A stretch of DNA of 11,306 nt from Gemmatimonadota bacterium (lineage in GTDB: Bacteria; Gemmatimonadota; Gemmatimonadetes; Gemmatimonadales; GWC2-71-9), in contig QHUD01000047.1 of the NCBI GenBank assembly GCA_003221085.1, positions 1 to 11,306 of the forward strand, read 5' to 3'. The position numbers and the translations under genes are program-made. A model generated the notes under the pieces. The model did no database searches, had not been told where the DNA came from, and saw only the letters and a program-made list of their open reading frames with translations. This document shows, piece by piece, positions 5,505-11,306 of this stretch; position 1 is the stretch's first letter; every line of letters starts with the position of its first letter.

Positions 5505-6770
5505 TCAGCCACCGAGCTGCGCGAGGGACTCGGAGACCTCGCGTAGCTCGGCGGTTTGCACCACCGGCTCTGTCGCGGGCTGCGCTTCCAGCGCCATTGC
5601 CCGTTGGCAGTCGGGTAGCCCCGCCAGGATACGGTCGATTCGAAACTCGAATTCATGCAGCCCGGCGGCGCCGGCGATCGCGCGCGCCTCTTTCAACAGG
5701 ACTTCGGCGCGGCGGTACCGGCCGAACCGCGCCTGGCCGATCCCCTGTTTGAGATAGAAGTCCGCCCGGATGTTGGGCGGCATGTCTCCCAGCCGGTCTT
5801 CGCACCGCTCCCGCCAACGGGCGAAGCCGACGTGATCGCGCCGATACGACGCGCAGTGCATCAGCTCGATCACCGCGTTGCTGACGGTCTCCTGCGTCCG
5901 GCCACGGCGGAACACCTCTGCCAGCGCTCGCTCCGCTCCGGTCGCGTCGCCCAGGCTGAGCAGCATGGTTCCCAGGTCACCCAGCGCGCGGAGCTGGGAA
6001 TCCTCCTCTTCATACAGCTCGAACGCATGCCAGGCGTGCGGAATCGCCTCGGCCGATTGCCCCATGTAGTAGAACGCCGCCGCGATGCCCTGCTCGGCGC
6101 GCGCCTCGACGTCCCGCTCGCCGGCGGTCCGGGCATCCGCGAGGACCCCCTCGAGCCGGCGCTCGGCGTCCGCGAGGTTGCCGCGTCCGAGCAGGGTGTT
6201 CGCCCGTCCGATGCGACTGAGCAGGGCCGATTGGCGGTCGCCGGCGAGCGTCGCCAGCTCCCCGGCCTCGGAGTAGGCGGCGTCCGCCTCGTCGAACCGA
6301 TTCAGCTTGCGCTGCACGCGCGCGAAGCGCAGCTGCGCCGCCACCGCGTCGGTTGCAGACAGCCGATTCCCCACCACCAGCAGGAGCGTCGTGAGCACGT
6401 CGATCGCCTCTTCGAGCCGCAGCTCGGCCTCGAGGAAATGCGCGTACGCGAAGAGCGCCGGTACAATCAGCTGGATGTCGCCGAGGCGGTAGGCGTCTGA
6501 CGCACTCTCGGCGATTCCGTGCACGTGTGCGCCTTCGGTGTCCGCCGCGCGCAGCTCAAGGCAGAACCGGTCGGTCGCCACCCACTGATAATGGAAAGCG
6601 TCCTTCGAAACCGCCGCCCGATCCGGCGCGAGCAGGTCCACCAGCCGCAACGCGAGAAACGCGCCCTGTCCCAGGCGCGCTTCCAACGTCGTGGCGGCTT
6701 CCGGACCCGACACCCGCTGTAGGAAAATGGCGTGCGGCAGCGACTCGAACTTCAGACGCAAAACGGGCAT
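5505..6770 (-). CDS. TPR-repeat protein
   Basis: This is a 421-residue, mostly helical protein with degenerate tetratricopeptide repeats from about residue 100 to 375. Recognisable TPR-like helices include the segments around FAYAHFLEAELRLEEAIDVL, FARVQRKLNRFDEADAAYSEA, IGRANTLLGRGNLADAERRL, GIAAAFYYMGQSAEAIPHA, LGDLGTMLLSLGDATGAERAL and GIGQARFGRYRRAEVLLKEA. The first 95 residues are not repeat-like and I do not recognise them. There is no signal peptide, membrane helix, kinase or DNA-binding domain, so it is probably a cytoplasmic scaffold or binding protein. The ATG at 6770 has AGGA directly before it, which is too close for an ideal Shine-Dalgarno. It is a single-gene unit, convergent with the 41-aa peptide gene. 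TPR content is confident; function is unknown. Confidence 0.85.
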   Translation of the reverse strand: MPVLRLKFESLPHAIFLQRVSGPEAATTLEARLGQGAFLALRLVDLLAPDRAAVSKDAFHYQWVATDRFCLELRAADTEGAHVHGIAESASDAYRLGDIQLIVPALFAYAHFLEAELRLEEAIDVLTTLLLVVGNRLSATDAVAAQLRFARVQRKLNRFDEADAAYSEAGELATLAGDRQSALLSRIGRANTLLGRGNLADAERRLEGVLADARTAGERDVEARAEQGIAAAFYYMGQSAEAIPHAWHAFELYEEEDSQLRALGDLGTMLLSLGDATGAERALAEVFRRGRTQETVSNAVIELMHCASYRRDHVGFARWRERCEDRLGDMPPNIRADFYLKQGIGQARFGRYRRAEVLLKEARAIAGAAGLHEFEFRIDRILAGLPDCQRAMALEAQPATEPVVQTAELREVSESLAQLGG

Positions 6771-6812
6771 TCCTAACGTCTCCGAGTGTGAGGCTAGCGA
6801 GCTGGCGCTTGC

Positions 6813-6842
6813 ACCCTAGGCAGGGGTTATGCCTCATCGCAA
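6813..6842 (-). promoter_or_regulatory. Possible promoter of the TPR gene
   Basis: On the minus strand TTGCGA (6837-6842) and TAGGGT (6813-6818) are separated by 18 bases and lie about 42 bases before the ATG at 6770. The match to a sigma-70-type promoter is partial and is given as a candidate only. Confidence 0.3.
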
Positions 6843-6867
6843 CGTGCGGCCGGCTCAGAACATAGCG

Positions 6868-6917
6868 TTTTCGTGCTCTTTCCGTTAGACCGCAGTTTTC
6901 GCGTTTTCTGGCTTTTC
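6868..6917. repeat. T-tract repeats between the TPR and pilin-like genes
   Basis: TTTTC occurs at 6868, 6896, 6904 and 6913, with a weaker TTTCC at 6879. The last three form a compact array, TTTTCGCG / TTTTCTGGC / TTTTCGCCG, with 8-9 base spacing. Seen on the minus strand the units read CGAAAA, close to the CGCAAAA cores at 5261-5290. The array lies between two divergent starts (6770 and 6932), where an operator or bent DNA is plausible. Confidence 0.4.
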
Positions 6918-6931
6918 GCCGCGTCGTTCGG

Positions 6932-7399
6932 ATGCCGGTCGGGCCGCGCCCGCTCCCCTTATTCCGGTCCATGCGCCGGGGCCTTACTCTCGCCGAACTC
7001 ATGGTCGTACTGGCGATTCTCGCCATAGTGATGGCGGTCACATTCCCTCGCTTGGCGGGCGTCCGGGACTGGATCGCGGTCGACGCCGCAGCACAGGAGG
7101 TGAGCGCCGCGATCGGCGTCGCCCGGAGTGCTGCCGTCATGCAAGGCACCCGCAGCCGGACCGTGATCGCCGCCGACTCGTTGCGCATCGATCGCTGGCA
7201 GGGGGACACATGGGGAGACCTGCAGCGCTGGCCGGGGCCCGAGGGACGTGGCGTGGCGCTCGAAGTGACGAATCCAATAGTCGTGTTCGACCCCATCGGT
7301 CTGGCGTCCGGAGTGTCGAATACCAAGGTCGTCTTGCGACGTGGAACGCACGCCGCAACCCTCACGGTGTCCCGACTCGGCAGGGTAAAGCGGTGGTAG
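6932..7399 (+). CDS. Type IV pilin-like / pseudopilin protein (GspH/FimT type)
   Basis: The protein carries a classic prepilin N-terminus: a basic leader MRRG, cleavage before Leu, then LTLAELMVVLAILAIVMAV with Glu at mature position 5, forming the hydrophobic helix that packs into the pilus core. The remaining 110 or so residues, rich in strand-forming segments (VIAADSLRIDRW, VALEVTNPIVVFDPIG, TKVVLRRGTHAATLTVS), resemble the GspH/FimT globular domain, including the AIGVARSAAVMQGT helix common after the first helix in this group. Two starts are possible. ATG 6932 gives 155 aa with a 17-residue leader; ATG 6971 gives 142 aa with the usual short MRRG leader. Neither has a convincing Shine-Dalgarno. 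No other pilus or type II secretion gene is nearby, so it is an orphan minor pilin whose assembly machinery must be elsewhere. Confidence 0.85.
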   Translation: MPVGPRPLPLFRSMRRGLTLAELMVVLAILAIVMAVTFPRLAGVRDWIAVDAAAQEVSAAIGVARSAAVMQGTRSRTVIAADSLRIDRWQGDTWGDLQRWPGPEGRGVALEVTNPIVVFDPIGLASGVSNTKVVLRRGTHAATLTVSRLGRVKRW

Positions 7400-7422
7400 C
7401 CGACGGCATGCAACCATTTCCC

Positions 7423-7500
7423 GGGGGTGGGCATCAAACAGAACGGAACCGGCTGGGCGCGGAAGGGTGGCGGGGGGGACGGGGATGGGGGCATGAAACA
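7423..7500. repeat. Imperfect direct repeat, period about 60 bases
   Basis: GGGGGTGGGCATCAAACA (7423-7440) recurs as GGGGATGGGGGCATGAAACA (7481-7500), with two substitutions and a two-base insertion. It lies in the gap between the pilin-like gene and the terminator at 7584. The G-rich composition makes chance similarity possible, but the shared GCATnAAACA tail is not G-rich. Confidence 0.45.
7465..7491 (+). other. G-quadruplex motif
   Basis: Four G-runs on the plus strand (7465-7467, 7472-7478, 7481-7484, 7487-7491) are separated by loops of 4, 2 and 2 bases, which fits the standard G3+N1-7 pattern. It lies 66 bases after the pilin-like stop, in non-coding DNA. An RNA quadruplex in the 3' untranslated region, or a DNA quadruplex on the plus strand, is possible. 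Confidence 0.5.
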
Positions 7501-7502
7501 TC

Positions 7503-7620
7503 CGACCGAGCTAGCCGTATCAAGCTAGGAACATCGCGTGAGAGGTCGCGGCCGAAGTGTGACGGCCACTTCGCCCGACCGCCAACCCGGGGAGTTGTAA
7601 GCCCCGGGTTTGGTTTTTCT
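7503..7620 (+). ncRNA. Candidate structured RNA (3' UTR element or small RNA) ending in a terminator
   Basis: I do not recognise a known RNA family. Three consecutive foldable elements are visible. The first is a short stem CTAGC/GCTAG (7511-7515 with 7524-7528, 8-base loop). The second is a long imperfect hairpin in which GGTCG (7544-7548), GG (7550-7551) and CGAAGTG (7553-7559) pair with CACTTCG (7567-7573), CC (7574-7575) and CGACC (7576-7580). That makes 14 pairs with two single-base bulges and a 7-base loop. The third is the intrinsic terminator at 7584-7620. The region has no convincing reading frame. It could be the 3' end of the pilin-like mRNA, or an independent small RNA; no promoter was identified for the latter. 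The 5' end given is arbitrary. Confidence 0.35.
7584..7620 (+). terminator. Rho-independent terminator
   Basis: A perfect 9-pair stem AACCCGGGG/CCCCGGGTT (7584-7592 with 7602-7610) encloses a 9-base loop and is followed by TGGTTTTTCT. The T-run is on the plus strand, so it ends transcription from the pilin-like gene or from an RNA made in the gap after it. The convergent YceI gene stop overlaps the end of the T-run. In that direction the hairpin lacks a following T-run. Confidence 0.85.
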
Positions 7621-8245
7621 AGGGCTCGGGTACCCGCACCCCGACCGCGTCGAAACTGAACGTCACCCGATCGGCGACGCGAACCGTACCGGCTGGTCCG
7701 CCGCGGTACGGCCTGATACCGAAATCGGTCTGCTTCACCGAAAAACTCCCAGTCGCACGCAGCGTGTCCGCACCGATCTCGGTTCGGATGTCACAGCTTA
7801 CATCGCGCGTCTGCCCGGCGAGAGTGAGCCGGCCCTGCACGTGGAATCCGTCGCTCGACGGGGTGACGCTCGCGGAGACGAAACTGATCACTGGATACTG
7901 GTCCACGCGCAGCACCTCGGTCCGCATGGCCTGAGTGATCTTCCGGACGTCGGCCGTGTCCGAGGTCTCGAGGACCGCGAGGCTGTCCGCCGGTACGTCG
8001 ATTTCCACGCGCGACTCGGGAGCCGCGTTCGGGTAGTAGACGACCCGCCCCGTGAATCCGCTGGCGCGGACCACATGCGCGTGGCCTGCGAAGCCGAGCA
8101 GGCCCGCCTTGCCCGTCTTCACGTCGAACCGGCTGGCGGCGGACAGCACGTAGACGACCGAGTCCGGCTGCCCACCCTGGGCCAGGGTGGGAGCGGAGAC
8201 GAGCGAGATGGCTCCCACGAGGAGTGCACCCTGTCTGAAGTTCAT
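7619..8245 (-). CDS. Secreted YceI-family protein
   Basis: This 208-residue protein has an N-terminal signal peptide (about residues 1-22, MNFRQ then a hydrophobic core, probable cleavage after APTLA). The mature part matches the YceI lipocalin-like beta-barrel fold. Characteristic segments are YVLSAASRFDVKTGKAG near the start, LGFAGHAHVV, the strand DVRKITQAMRTEVLRVDQYPVISF, and the late TDFGIRPYRGG. YceI proteins bind isoprenoid or other lipid-like ligands in the periplasm, and their role is usually undefined. The ATG at 8245 is set by the ATGA overlap with the stop of the upstream SDR-like gene and a GAGG just before it. A much longer in-frame reading to 8758 is antiparallel noise inside that gene. 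It is the last gene of the HD-GYP/SDR/YceI unit. Confidence 0.92.
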   Translation of the reverse strand: MNFRQGALLVGAISLVSAPTLAQGGQPDSVVYVLSAASRFDVKTGKAGLLGFAGHAHVVRASGFTGRVVYYPNAAPESRVEIDVPADSLAVLETSDTADVRKITQAMRTEVLRVDQYPVISFVSASVTPSSDGFHVQGRLTLAGQTRDVSCDIRTEIGADTLRATGSFSVKQTDFGIRPYRGGPAGTVRVADRVTFSFDAVGVRVPEP

Positions 8246-9138
8246 CCTCGACTCGGCGCGAGATAGTTCAGACCCTGGTCGAACGGGAGGGGCCGGATGC
8301 CGAACACCGACCCGATGGCGTTCGCCGGCGTAGCGCTGCCTTCCACCAGCATCTGGAGCTGATCGCTCGTAAGCGGCGCGGCGGCACCGAGCAGGCCGAA
8401 CACGGCGGCGGCGGCTCGCACCAGCGCGAGCGGCACATGCACCAGCGGCCGCGGGTGGCGGGCGGCCCGCCCGATCTCGCGCAGGAATTCTTCGTAGGTC
8501 AACACCTGCGGCCCGCCGAGCTCGAACGCGCCGCAGAGCGTGGGCTGCTCGACTGCGAGCGCGAACGCGAGGGCGACGTCCTCGACCCACACGGGCTGCG
8601 TGGGGAACTGGCCGTCGCCGAACACCGGAACAACCGGAGACCAGCGGTGCAGCCGCGCGAGGGTAAGGATCGGCGCGCTCTCCGGGCCGCTGATGATCGA
8701 CGGCCGGAACACCGCGTGCGAGACACCGGAGGCGCGAACCAGCTGCTCGGCGTGCCATTTGGTTCGATGGTAGGGGGTCGCCTCAGGCTCGTCCCGCGCG
8801 CCCACGGCGCTCATGTGCACGAGCCGCTTCACACGGGCACGGGCCGCGGCCTCGACGACGCGGCGCGTGCCCTCGACATGCACGGCTTGGAAGGTCGCGT
8901 CGCCCCGCTCGACGATGATCCCGACCAGGTGCACCACGGCGCTCACGCCATGCGTGAGCGTGCCGAGCGCCGCCGCGTCAGCCAGACTGCCGGGGACGAG
9001 CTCGACCCCGAGGCTCTCGAGGGCCCGCGCCTGGCTCGGATCGCGCACCAGCGCGCGGACCACGTGTCCTCGGCGCGTCAGCATGGCGGTGATGTGCCGT
9101 CCTACGAATCCGGTGGCACCGGTGACGGCGATCAGCAC
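8242..9138 (-). CDS. NAD(P)-binding SDR-like protein (atypical/extended SDR, NDUFA9-like)
   Basis: This is a 298-residue Rossmann-fold protein. The nucleotide-binding GxxGxxG motif is at the very start (TGATGFVG, Gly7/Gly10/Gly13), and the catalytic-type Ser110 and YxxxK (Tyr123, Lys127 in PYHRTK) are all present. Further signatures are VVHLVGI after the fourth strand, VFRPSIISGP, and VWVEDVALAFALAV with a following FELGGP, typical of the NmrA/NDUFA9-like and isomerase/epimerase-like extended SDRs. The likely role is an NAD(P)-dependent oxidoreductase or epimerase, or a Complex I assembly-type protein; the substrate cannot be told. The GTG start at 9138 places GxxGxxG at its usual position, 12 bases after the HD-GYP stop, although no clear Shine-Dalgarno is seen. 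Its TGA overlaps the YceI start by 4 bases. Confidence 0.9.
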   Translation of the reverse strand: MLIAVTGATGFVGRHITAMLTRRGHVVRALVRDPSQARALESLGVELVPGSLADAAALGTLTHGVSAVVHLVGIIVERGDATFQAVHVEGTRRVVEAAARARVKRLVHMSAVGARDEPEATPYHRTKWHAEQLVRASGVSHAVFRPSIISGPESAPILTLARLHRWSPVVPVFGDGQFPTQPVWVEDVALAFALAVEQPTLCGAFELGGPQVLTYEEFLREIGRAARHPRPLVHVPLALVRAAAAVFGLLGAAAPLTSDQLQMLVEGSATPANAIGSVFGIRPLPFDQGLNYLAPSRG

Positions 9139-9150
9139 GCGCGGGAACGG

Positions 9151-10224
9151 TCAGGTGGATGCGCCGCCGCCGTCGTCGAGGAACACGAGCGTGCGGCGCC
9201 GGGCGACGACGGAGATCAGGGCTTCGTAGACCCTGGGATCGAGCACGGTGCCTGCAAGGTCGGCCGCCCGCTCCACCGCCTTTTCGGCGCTCATCTTCTC
9301 CTGGTAGGCGCGCGACGTGCTGAGCGCGTCGAACACTTCAGCGGCGCCGATGATGCGGCCGCCCAGGGGGATCTCCTCGCCGCGCAGCCCGTCGGGGTAG
9401 CCGGTCCCATCCCACCGCTCGTGGTGGTGGCGCACTGCCGGGATGATGTCGCCAAGGTGCGAGAGCGGCGCGAGGATCTGGGACCCGATGACGACGTGCT
9501 GTTTGACGTGCTCGAACTCCTCGGGGGTGAGCGCACCCTGCTTGTTCAGGACCGACTCGCGGGTCCCGATCTTGCCGATGTCGTGCAGTCGGCCCGCGAC
9601 TCGCACGTGCTCGATGTCTTCTTCCGGGATGCCAAGCTCGTGGGCAATCGTGGCGGAGAGGTCGGCGACGCGGGCCGAATGGCCGCGCATATAGGGGTCC
9701 TTGGCCTCGAGGGCGTTCACGAGGGCCTCGAGCGTGGCGATCGAAAGCCGCTCGAGCTTCATGCGCTCGCGCTGGAGCTCCGCGGTCCGGGTGCTGACCT
9801 CTTCCTTGAGCCATTGGTTCAGCTGGCGGTTCTCGAGCAGCATCTCGCGCCGCTTCAGCGCTCGCTGGACCGCCCGCCCAAGGTCGGCGAGCTCGATCGG
9901 CTTCGTCAGGTAGTCCATGGCACCCCGCTGCATGCACAGCGCGGCGCTGGTCGCGTCGTTCACGGCGGTCAGCATGAGAATCGCGAGCTCGGGCTCGACC
10001 TCGATCGCCTGCGGGACGAGGTCGACGCCGCTGGTGCCGGGCATCCGGATGTCGCACAGCATGAGCGCGATGCGGTGGCGCCGGAGCTGTTGTATCGCTT
10101 CGTCGCCGGTGCTCGCGGCGTACACCTCGTACTGCTGTTGCATGAGAAACTTCTTGAGGGCGTTGCGGATAGGTTCCTCGTCGTCCACGACCAGGATCTG
10201 GACGGGACCCGCCATGTCGGCCAC
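9151..10224 (-). CDS. Response regulator with HD-GYP domain (c-di-GMP phosphodiesterase type)
   Basis: This is a 357-residue two-domain regulator. The N-terminal receiver (about 8-125) has Asp14/Asp15, phospho-acceptor Asp58 (LCDIRMP), Thr86 and Lys108 (TKP). A charged coiled-coil linker spans about 120-160. The HD-GYP domain (about 160-350) has GHS (His182), HDIGKIG with His214-Asp215, HHH at 266-268, and the defining GTGYPDGL with Gly275-Tyr276-Pro277. Such proteins hydrolyse c-di-GMP to pGpG or GMP when phosphorylated, influencing motility, biofilm and pili. All catalytic residues appear intact. GTG at 10224 is preferred over ATG 10215, because AAGGAG (10232-10237) lies 7 bases before the GTG but 16 before the ATG. 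The cognate kinase is not in the window. Confidence 0.95.
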   Translation of the reverse strand: MADMAGPVQILVVDDEEPIRNALKKFLMQQQYEVYAASTGDEAIQQLRRHRIALMLCDIRMPGTSGVDLVPQAIEVEPELAILMLTAVNDATSAALCMQRGAMDYLTKPIELADLGRAVQRALKRREMLLENRQLNQWLKEEVSTRTAELQRERMKLERLSIATLEALVNALEAKDPYMRGHSARVADLSATIAHELGIPEEDIEHVRVAGRLHDIGKIGTRESVLNKQGALTPEEFEHVKQHVVIGSQILAPLSHLGDIIPAVRHHHERWDGTGYPDGLRGEEIPLGGRIIGAAEVFDALSTSRAYQEKMSAEKAVERAADLAGTVLDPRVYEALISVVARRRTLVFLDDGGGAST

Positions 10225-10231
10225 TAGAGGA

Positions 10232-10237
10232 CTCCTT
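10232..10237 (-). promoter_or_regulatory. Shine-Dalgarno for the HD-GYP gene
   Basis: AAGGAG on the minus strand, 7 bases before GTG 10224. It selects this start over an in-frame ATG three codons later. Confidence 0.75.
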
Positions 10238-10248
10238 GGGTGATTCCA

Positions 10249-10291
10249 TCAGAAAATGGCGCCGGCCGCTCTATCTGGATAGCCCCGGCGC
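10249..10291 (-). terminator. Probable intrinsic terminator after mqnD
   Basis: On the minus strand a GC-rich 7-pair stem (10285-10291 with 10259-10265, GCGCCGG/CCGGCGC) surrounds an inner short hairpin CTATC/GATAG, and is followed by CATTTTCT. The T-run is short, so efficiency is uncertain. It lies between the mqnD stop and the HD-GYP start and could separate the two transcription units. I see no clear -35/-10 pair for the HD-GYP gene in the remaining space. Confidence 0.5.
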
Positions 10292-10299
10292 GCCGTGGG

Positions 10300-11184
10300 T
10301 CAGGTGTCGGCCGTCACGAACGCGATGTCGACGGGCGCGGCGAGCAACCCTGCCCGATGCGCACGCCCGAGCAGCTCCGCCACCGCCCGTCGGCCGGTCG
10401 GGCCGTAATCCACGGTGTAGGCGTTGACGTACATCCCGACGAACTTATCGATGCGCGATGGGTCGAGACCGCGGCCGTACGCCGTCGCGTGTGCGAGGGC
10501 CTCGGTGCGATGGGCGAGGCCGTACTGAATGCTGGCCTTGAGATCGCGGGCGATGCCCTGCATCAGCGCATCGCCCAAGTCGCGGCGCACGACGTTGCCA
10601 CCCAGCGGCAGAGGAAGACCCGTTTCGTCATGCCACCACTCGCCGAGGTCGACCCAGAGGTGCAACCCGTGGTCGGCGTAGGTCAGCTGCCCTTCGTGGA
10701 TGAGGACCCCGGCCTGCGCGCGACCCGCCGCCACGTACTCCTCGATCTGATCGAACGGCACGACGACGTGGCGGACCGCCGGCTGGTACAGCTTGAGCGC
10801 TAGAAACGCCGTGGTGAGCTCCCCCGGGACGGCCACGAGTACGCGCTCCGTACCGAGCGCCGCCCGTGGATCGGTGGGGCGCGGGGCGCGGGCTACAATC
10901 CGCGGCCCGTAGCGGTCGCCGATGCTGGCCCCGTGGGCGAGCAGCGCGTAGCGATCGGCGAGGTGGGCGTACGCGTGCAGTGACACTGCGGTTACCTCCA
11001 GCTCACCGGCGAGGGCGCGCCGGTTCAAGGACTCGATGTCGCCGAGCTCGTGCACGTAGCGGCGCTCGCCGGTGTCGATCTTCCCGGCGGCGAGGGCCCA
11101 GAACATGAAGGCGTCGTCCGCGTCCGGGCTGTGCGCCAGATGAATCGTGCGCGGACCCTTAGCCGCTACGCTTGGCTTTCCCAT
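10300..11184 (-). CDS. mqnD: 1,4-dihydroxy-6-naphthoate synthase (futalosine menaquinone pathway)
   Basis: This 294-residue protein of the MqnA/MqnD periplasmic-binding-protein fold is predicted to convert cyclic dehypoxanthinyl futalosine to 1,4-dihydroxy-6-naphthoate in menaquinone synthesis. The N-terminal signature HSPDADDAFMFWAL is typical, as are the segment VSLHAYAHLADRYALLAHGASIGDRYGP, the AQAGVLIHEGQLTY stretch, and the C-terminal MYVNAYTVDYGPTGRRAV. There is no signal peptide, as expected for a cytoplasmic enzyme. The ATG at 11184 lies inside the end of the upstream gene (26-base overlap), so the two are very likely translated from one mRNA. MqnA is the main alternative, but the SPDxDDAF motif favours MqnD. 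The other mqn genes are outside the window. Confidence 0.9.
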   Translation of the reverse strand: MGKPSVAAKGPRTIHLAHSPDADDAFMFWALAAGKIDTGERRYVHELGDIESLNRRALAGELEVTAVSLHAYAHLADRYALLAHGASIGDRYGPRIVARAPRPTDPRAALGTERVLVAVPGELTTAFLALKLYQPAVRHVVVPFDQIEEYVAAGRAQAGVLIHEGQLTYADHGLHLWVDLGEWWHDETGLPLPLGGNVVRRDLGDALMQGIARDLKASIQYGLAHRTEALAHATAYGRGLDPSRIDKFVGMYVNAYTVDYGPTGRRAVAELLGRAHRAGLLAAPVDIAFVTADT

Positions 11185-11306
11185 CCCTCACCTGCATCGC
11201 CTGCTCGTGGAATGCGTCGAGGTTCTGCGCGTGCTCGCCGTACTCGGGGCGCTGGCGGGTGCGCTCGGCCGCCTCGTTCTTGAGGAAGTCGGCGTATGCC
11301 CGGCGC
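11159..11306 (-). CDS. Unrecognised gene, C-terminal fragment (48 aa visible), upstream of mqnD
   Basis: A minus-strand frame is open from the window edge to TAA at 11159-11161, giving a charged, helical C-terminal tail (YADFLKNEAAERTRQRPEYG, then a segment with LDAFHEQAMQVRDGK). The composition is protein-like, with varied codons and few of the runs typical of shadow frames. It overlaps mqnD by 26 bases in a different frame, which suggests an operon. I could not assign a family. Because mqn genes often cluster, a menaquinone-pathway enzyme is possible, but nothing visible proves it. Confidence 0.6.
   Translation of the reverse strand, partial: RRAYADFLKNEAAERTRQRPEYGEHAQNLDAFHEQAMQVRDGKAKRSG

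Noticed and set aside
7494..7529. Eleven-codon ORF starting at ATG 7494 after a G-run
   Set aside because: It is too short to support and the preceding G-run belongs to the quadruplex motif, so a start by chance is likely.
7400..7620. tRNA, SRP RNA or RNase P RNA in the gap
   Set aside because: I found no T-arm GGTTCGAATCC-type sequence, no CCA-end cloverleaf, no SRP GGAA tetraloop context and no RNase P conserved blocks.
8246..8758. In-frame N-terminal extension of the YceI protein
   Set aside because: It lies wholly inside the SDR-like gene in another frame, and the YceI signal peptide starts at 8245 with an ATGA overlap.
8437..10227. A 596-codon plus-strand open frame antisense to the SDR-like and HD-GYP genes
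   Set aside because: It spans two well-supported genes in reverse and its translation is Arg/Asp/His-rich with no domain. In GC-rich DNA, few stops in this antisense frame are expected.

Overview
The window comes from a GC-rich bacterial chromosome and is densely packed with genes. Gemmatimonadota or a similar soil lineage is my best guess. The basis is the high GC, the futalosine-pathway menaquinone gene (mqnD), the frequent GTG starts, and one possible leaderless start behind a TAnnTT-type -10 box. None of these is diagnostic, and no rRNA or other phylogenetic marker is present. I see no IS element, phage gene, tRNA, rRNA or CRISPR array.

Layout. (1) 2-1440, plus strand: the 3' part of a polysaccharide deacetylase, coupled by a 4-base overlap to a flippase-like (LPG synthase transmembrane region, UPF0104-type) membrane protein. 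This is probably the tail of a surface-glycan or glycolipid operon. A doubtful 76-residue ORF (1505-1735) follows. (2) 5237 down to 1745, minus strand: five tightly packed genes. They encode an AraC-type regulator with a degenerate receiver domain, a single-domain response regulator, a MerR-like regulator, a LemA protein and an M48 (HtpX-like) membrane metalloprotease. Three of the four junctions overlap by 4 bases and the fourth gap is 28 bases, so this reads as one regulator-plus-membrane-proteostasis operon. (3) 5238-6931: an A-tract repeat region upstream of that operon, a very small secreted or lipoprotein-like peptide gene (41 aa) on the plus strand, and a convergent TPR-repeat protein on the minus strand whose upstream region also carries A/T-tracts. 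(4) 6932-7620, plus strand: an orphan type IV pilin-like (GspH/FimT) protein, followed by about 180 bases of non-coding DNA with a direct repeat, a G-quadruplex motif, a long imperfect hairpin and a perfect intrinsic terminator. (5) 10224 down to 7619, minus strand: an HD-GYP response regulator (c-di-GMP phosphodiesterase type), an NAD(P)-binding SDR-like protein and a secreted YceI-family protein, again closely packed. (6) 11306 down to 10300, minus strand: the end of an unrecognised gene overlapping mqnD by 26 bases, followed by a probable terminator.

Most of the window is ordinary chromosomal content. The least explained parts are the regulator/LemA/M48 operon with its repeat-bearing upstream region, the tiny Cys-containing peptide beside the TPR protein, and the structured intergenic region at 7400-7620.
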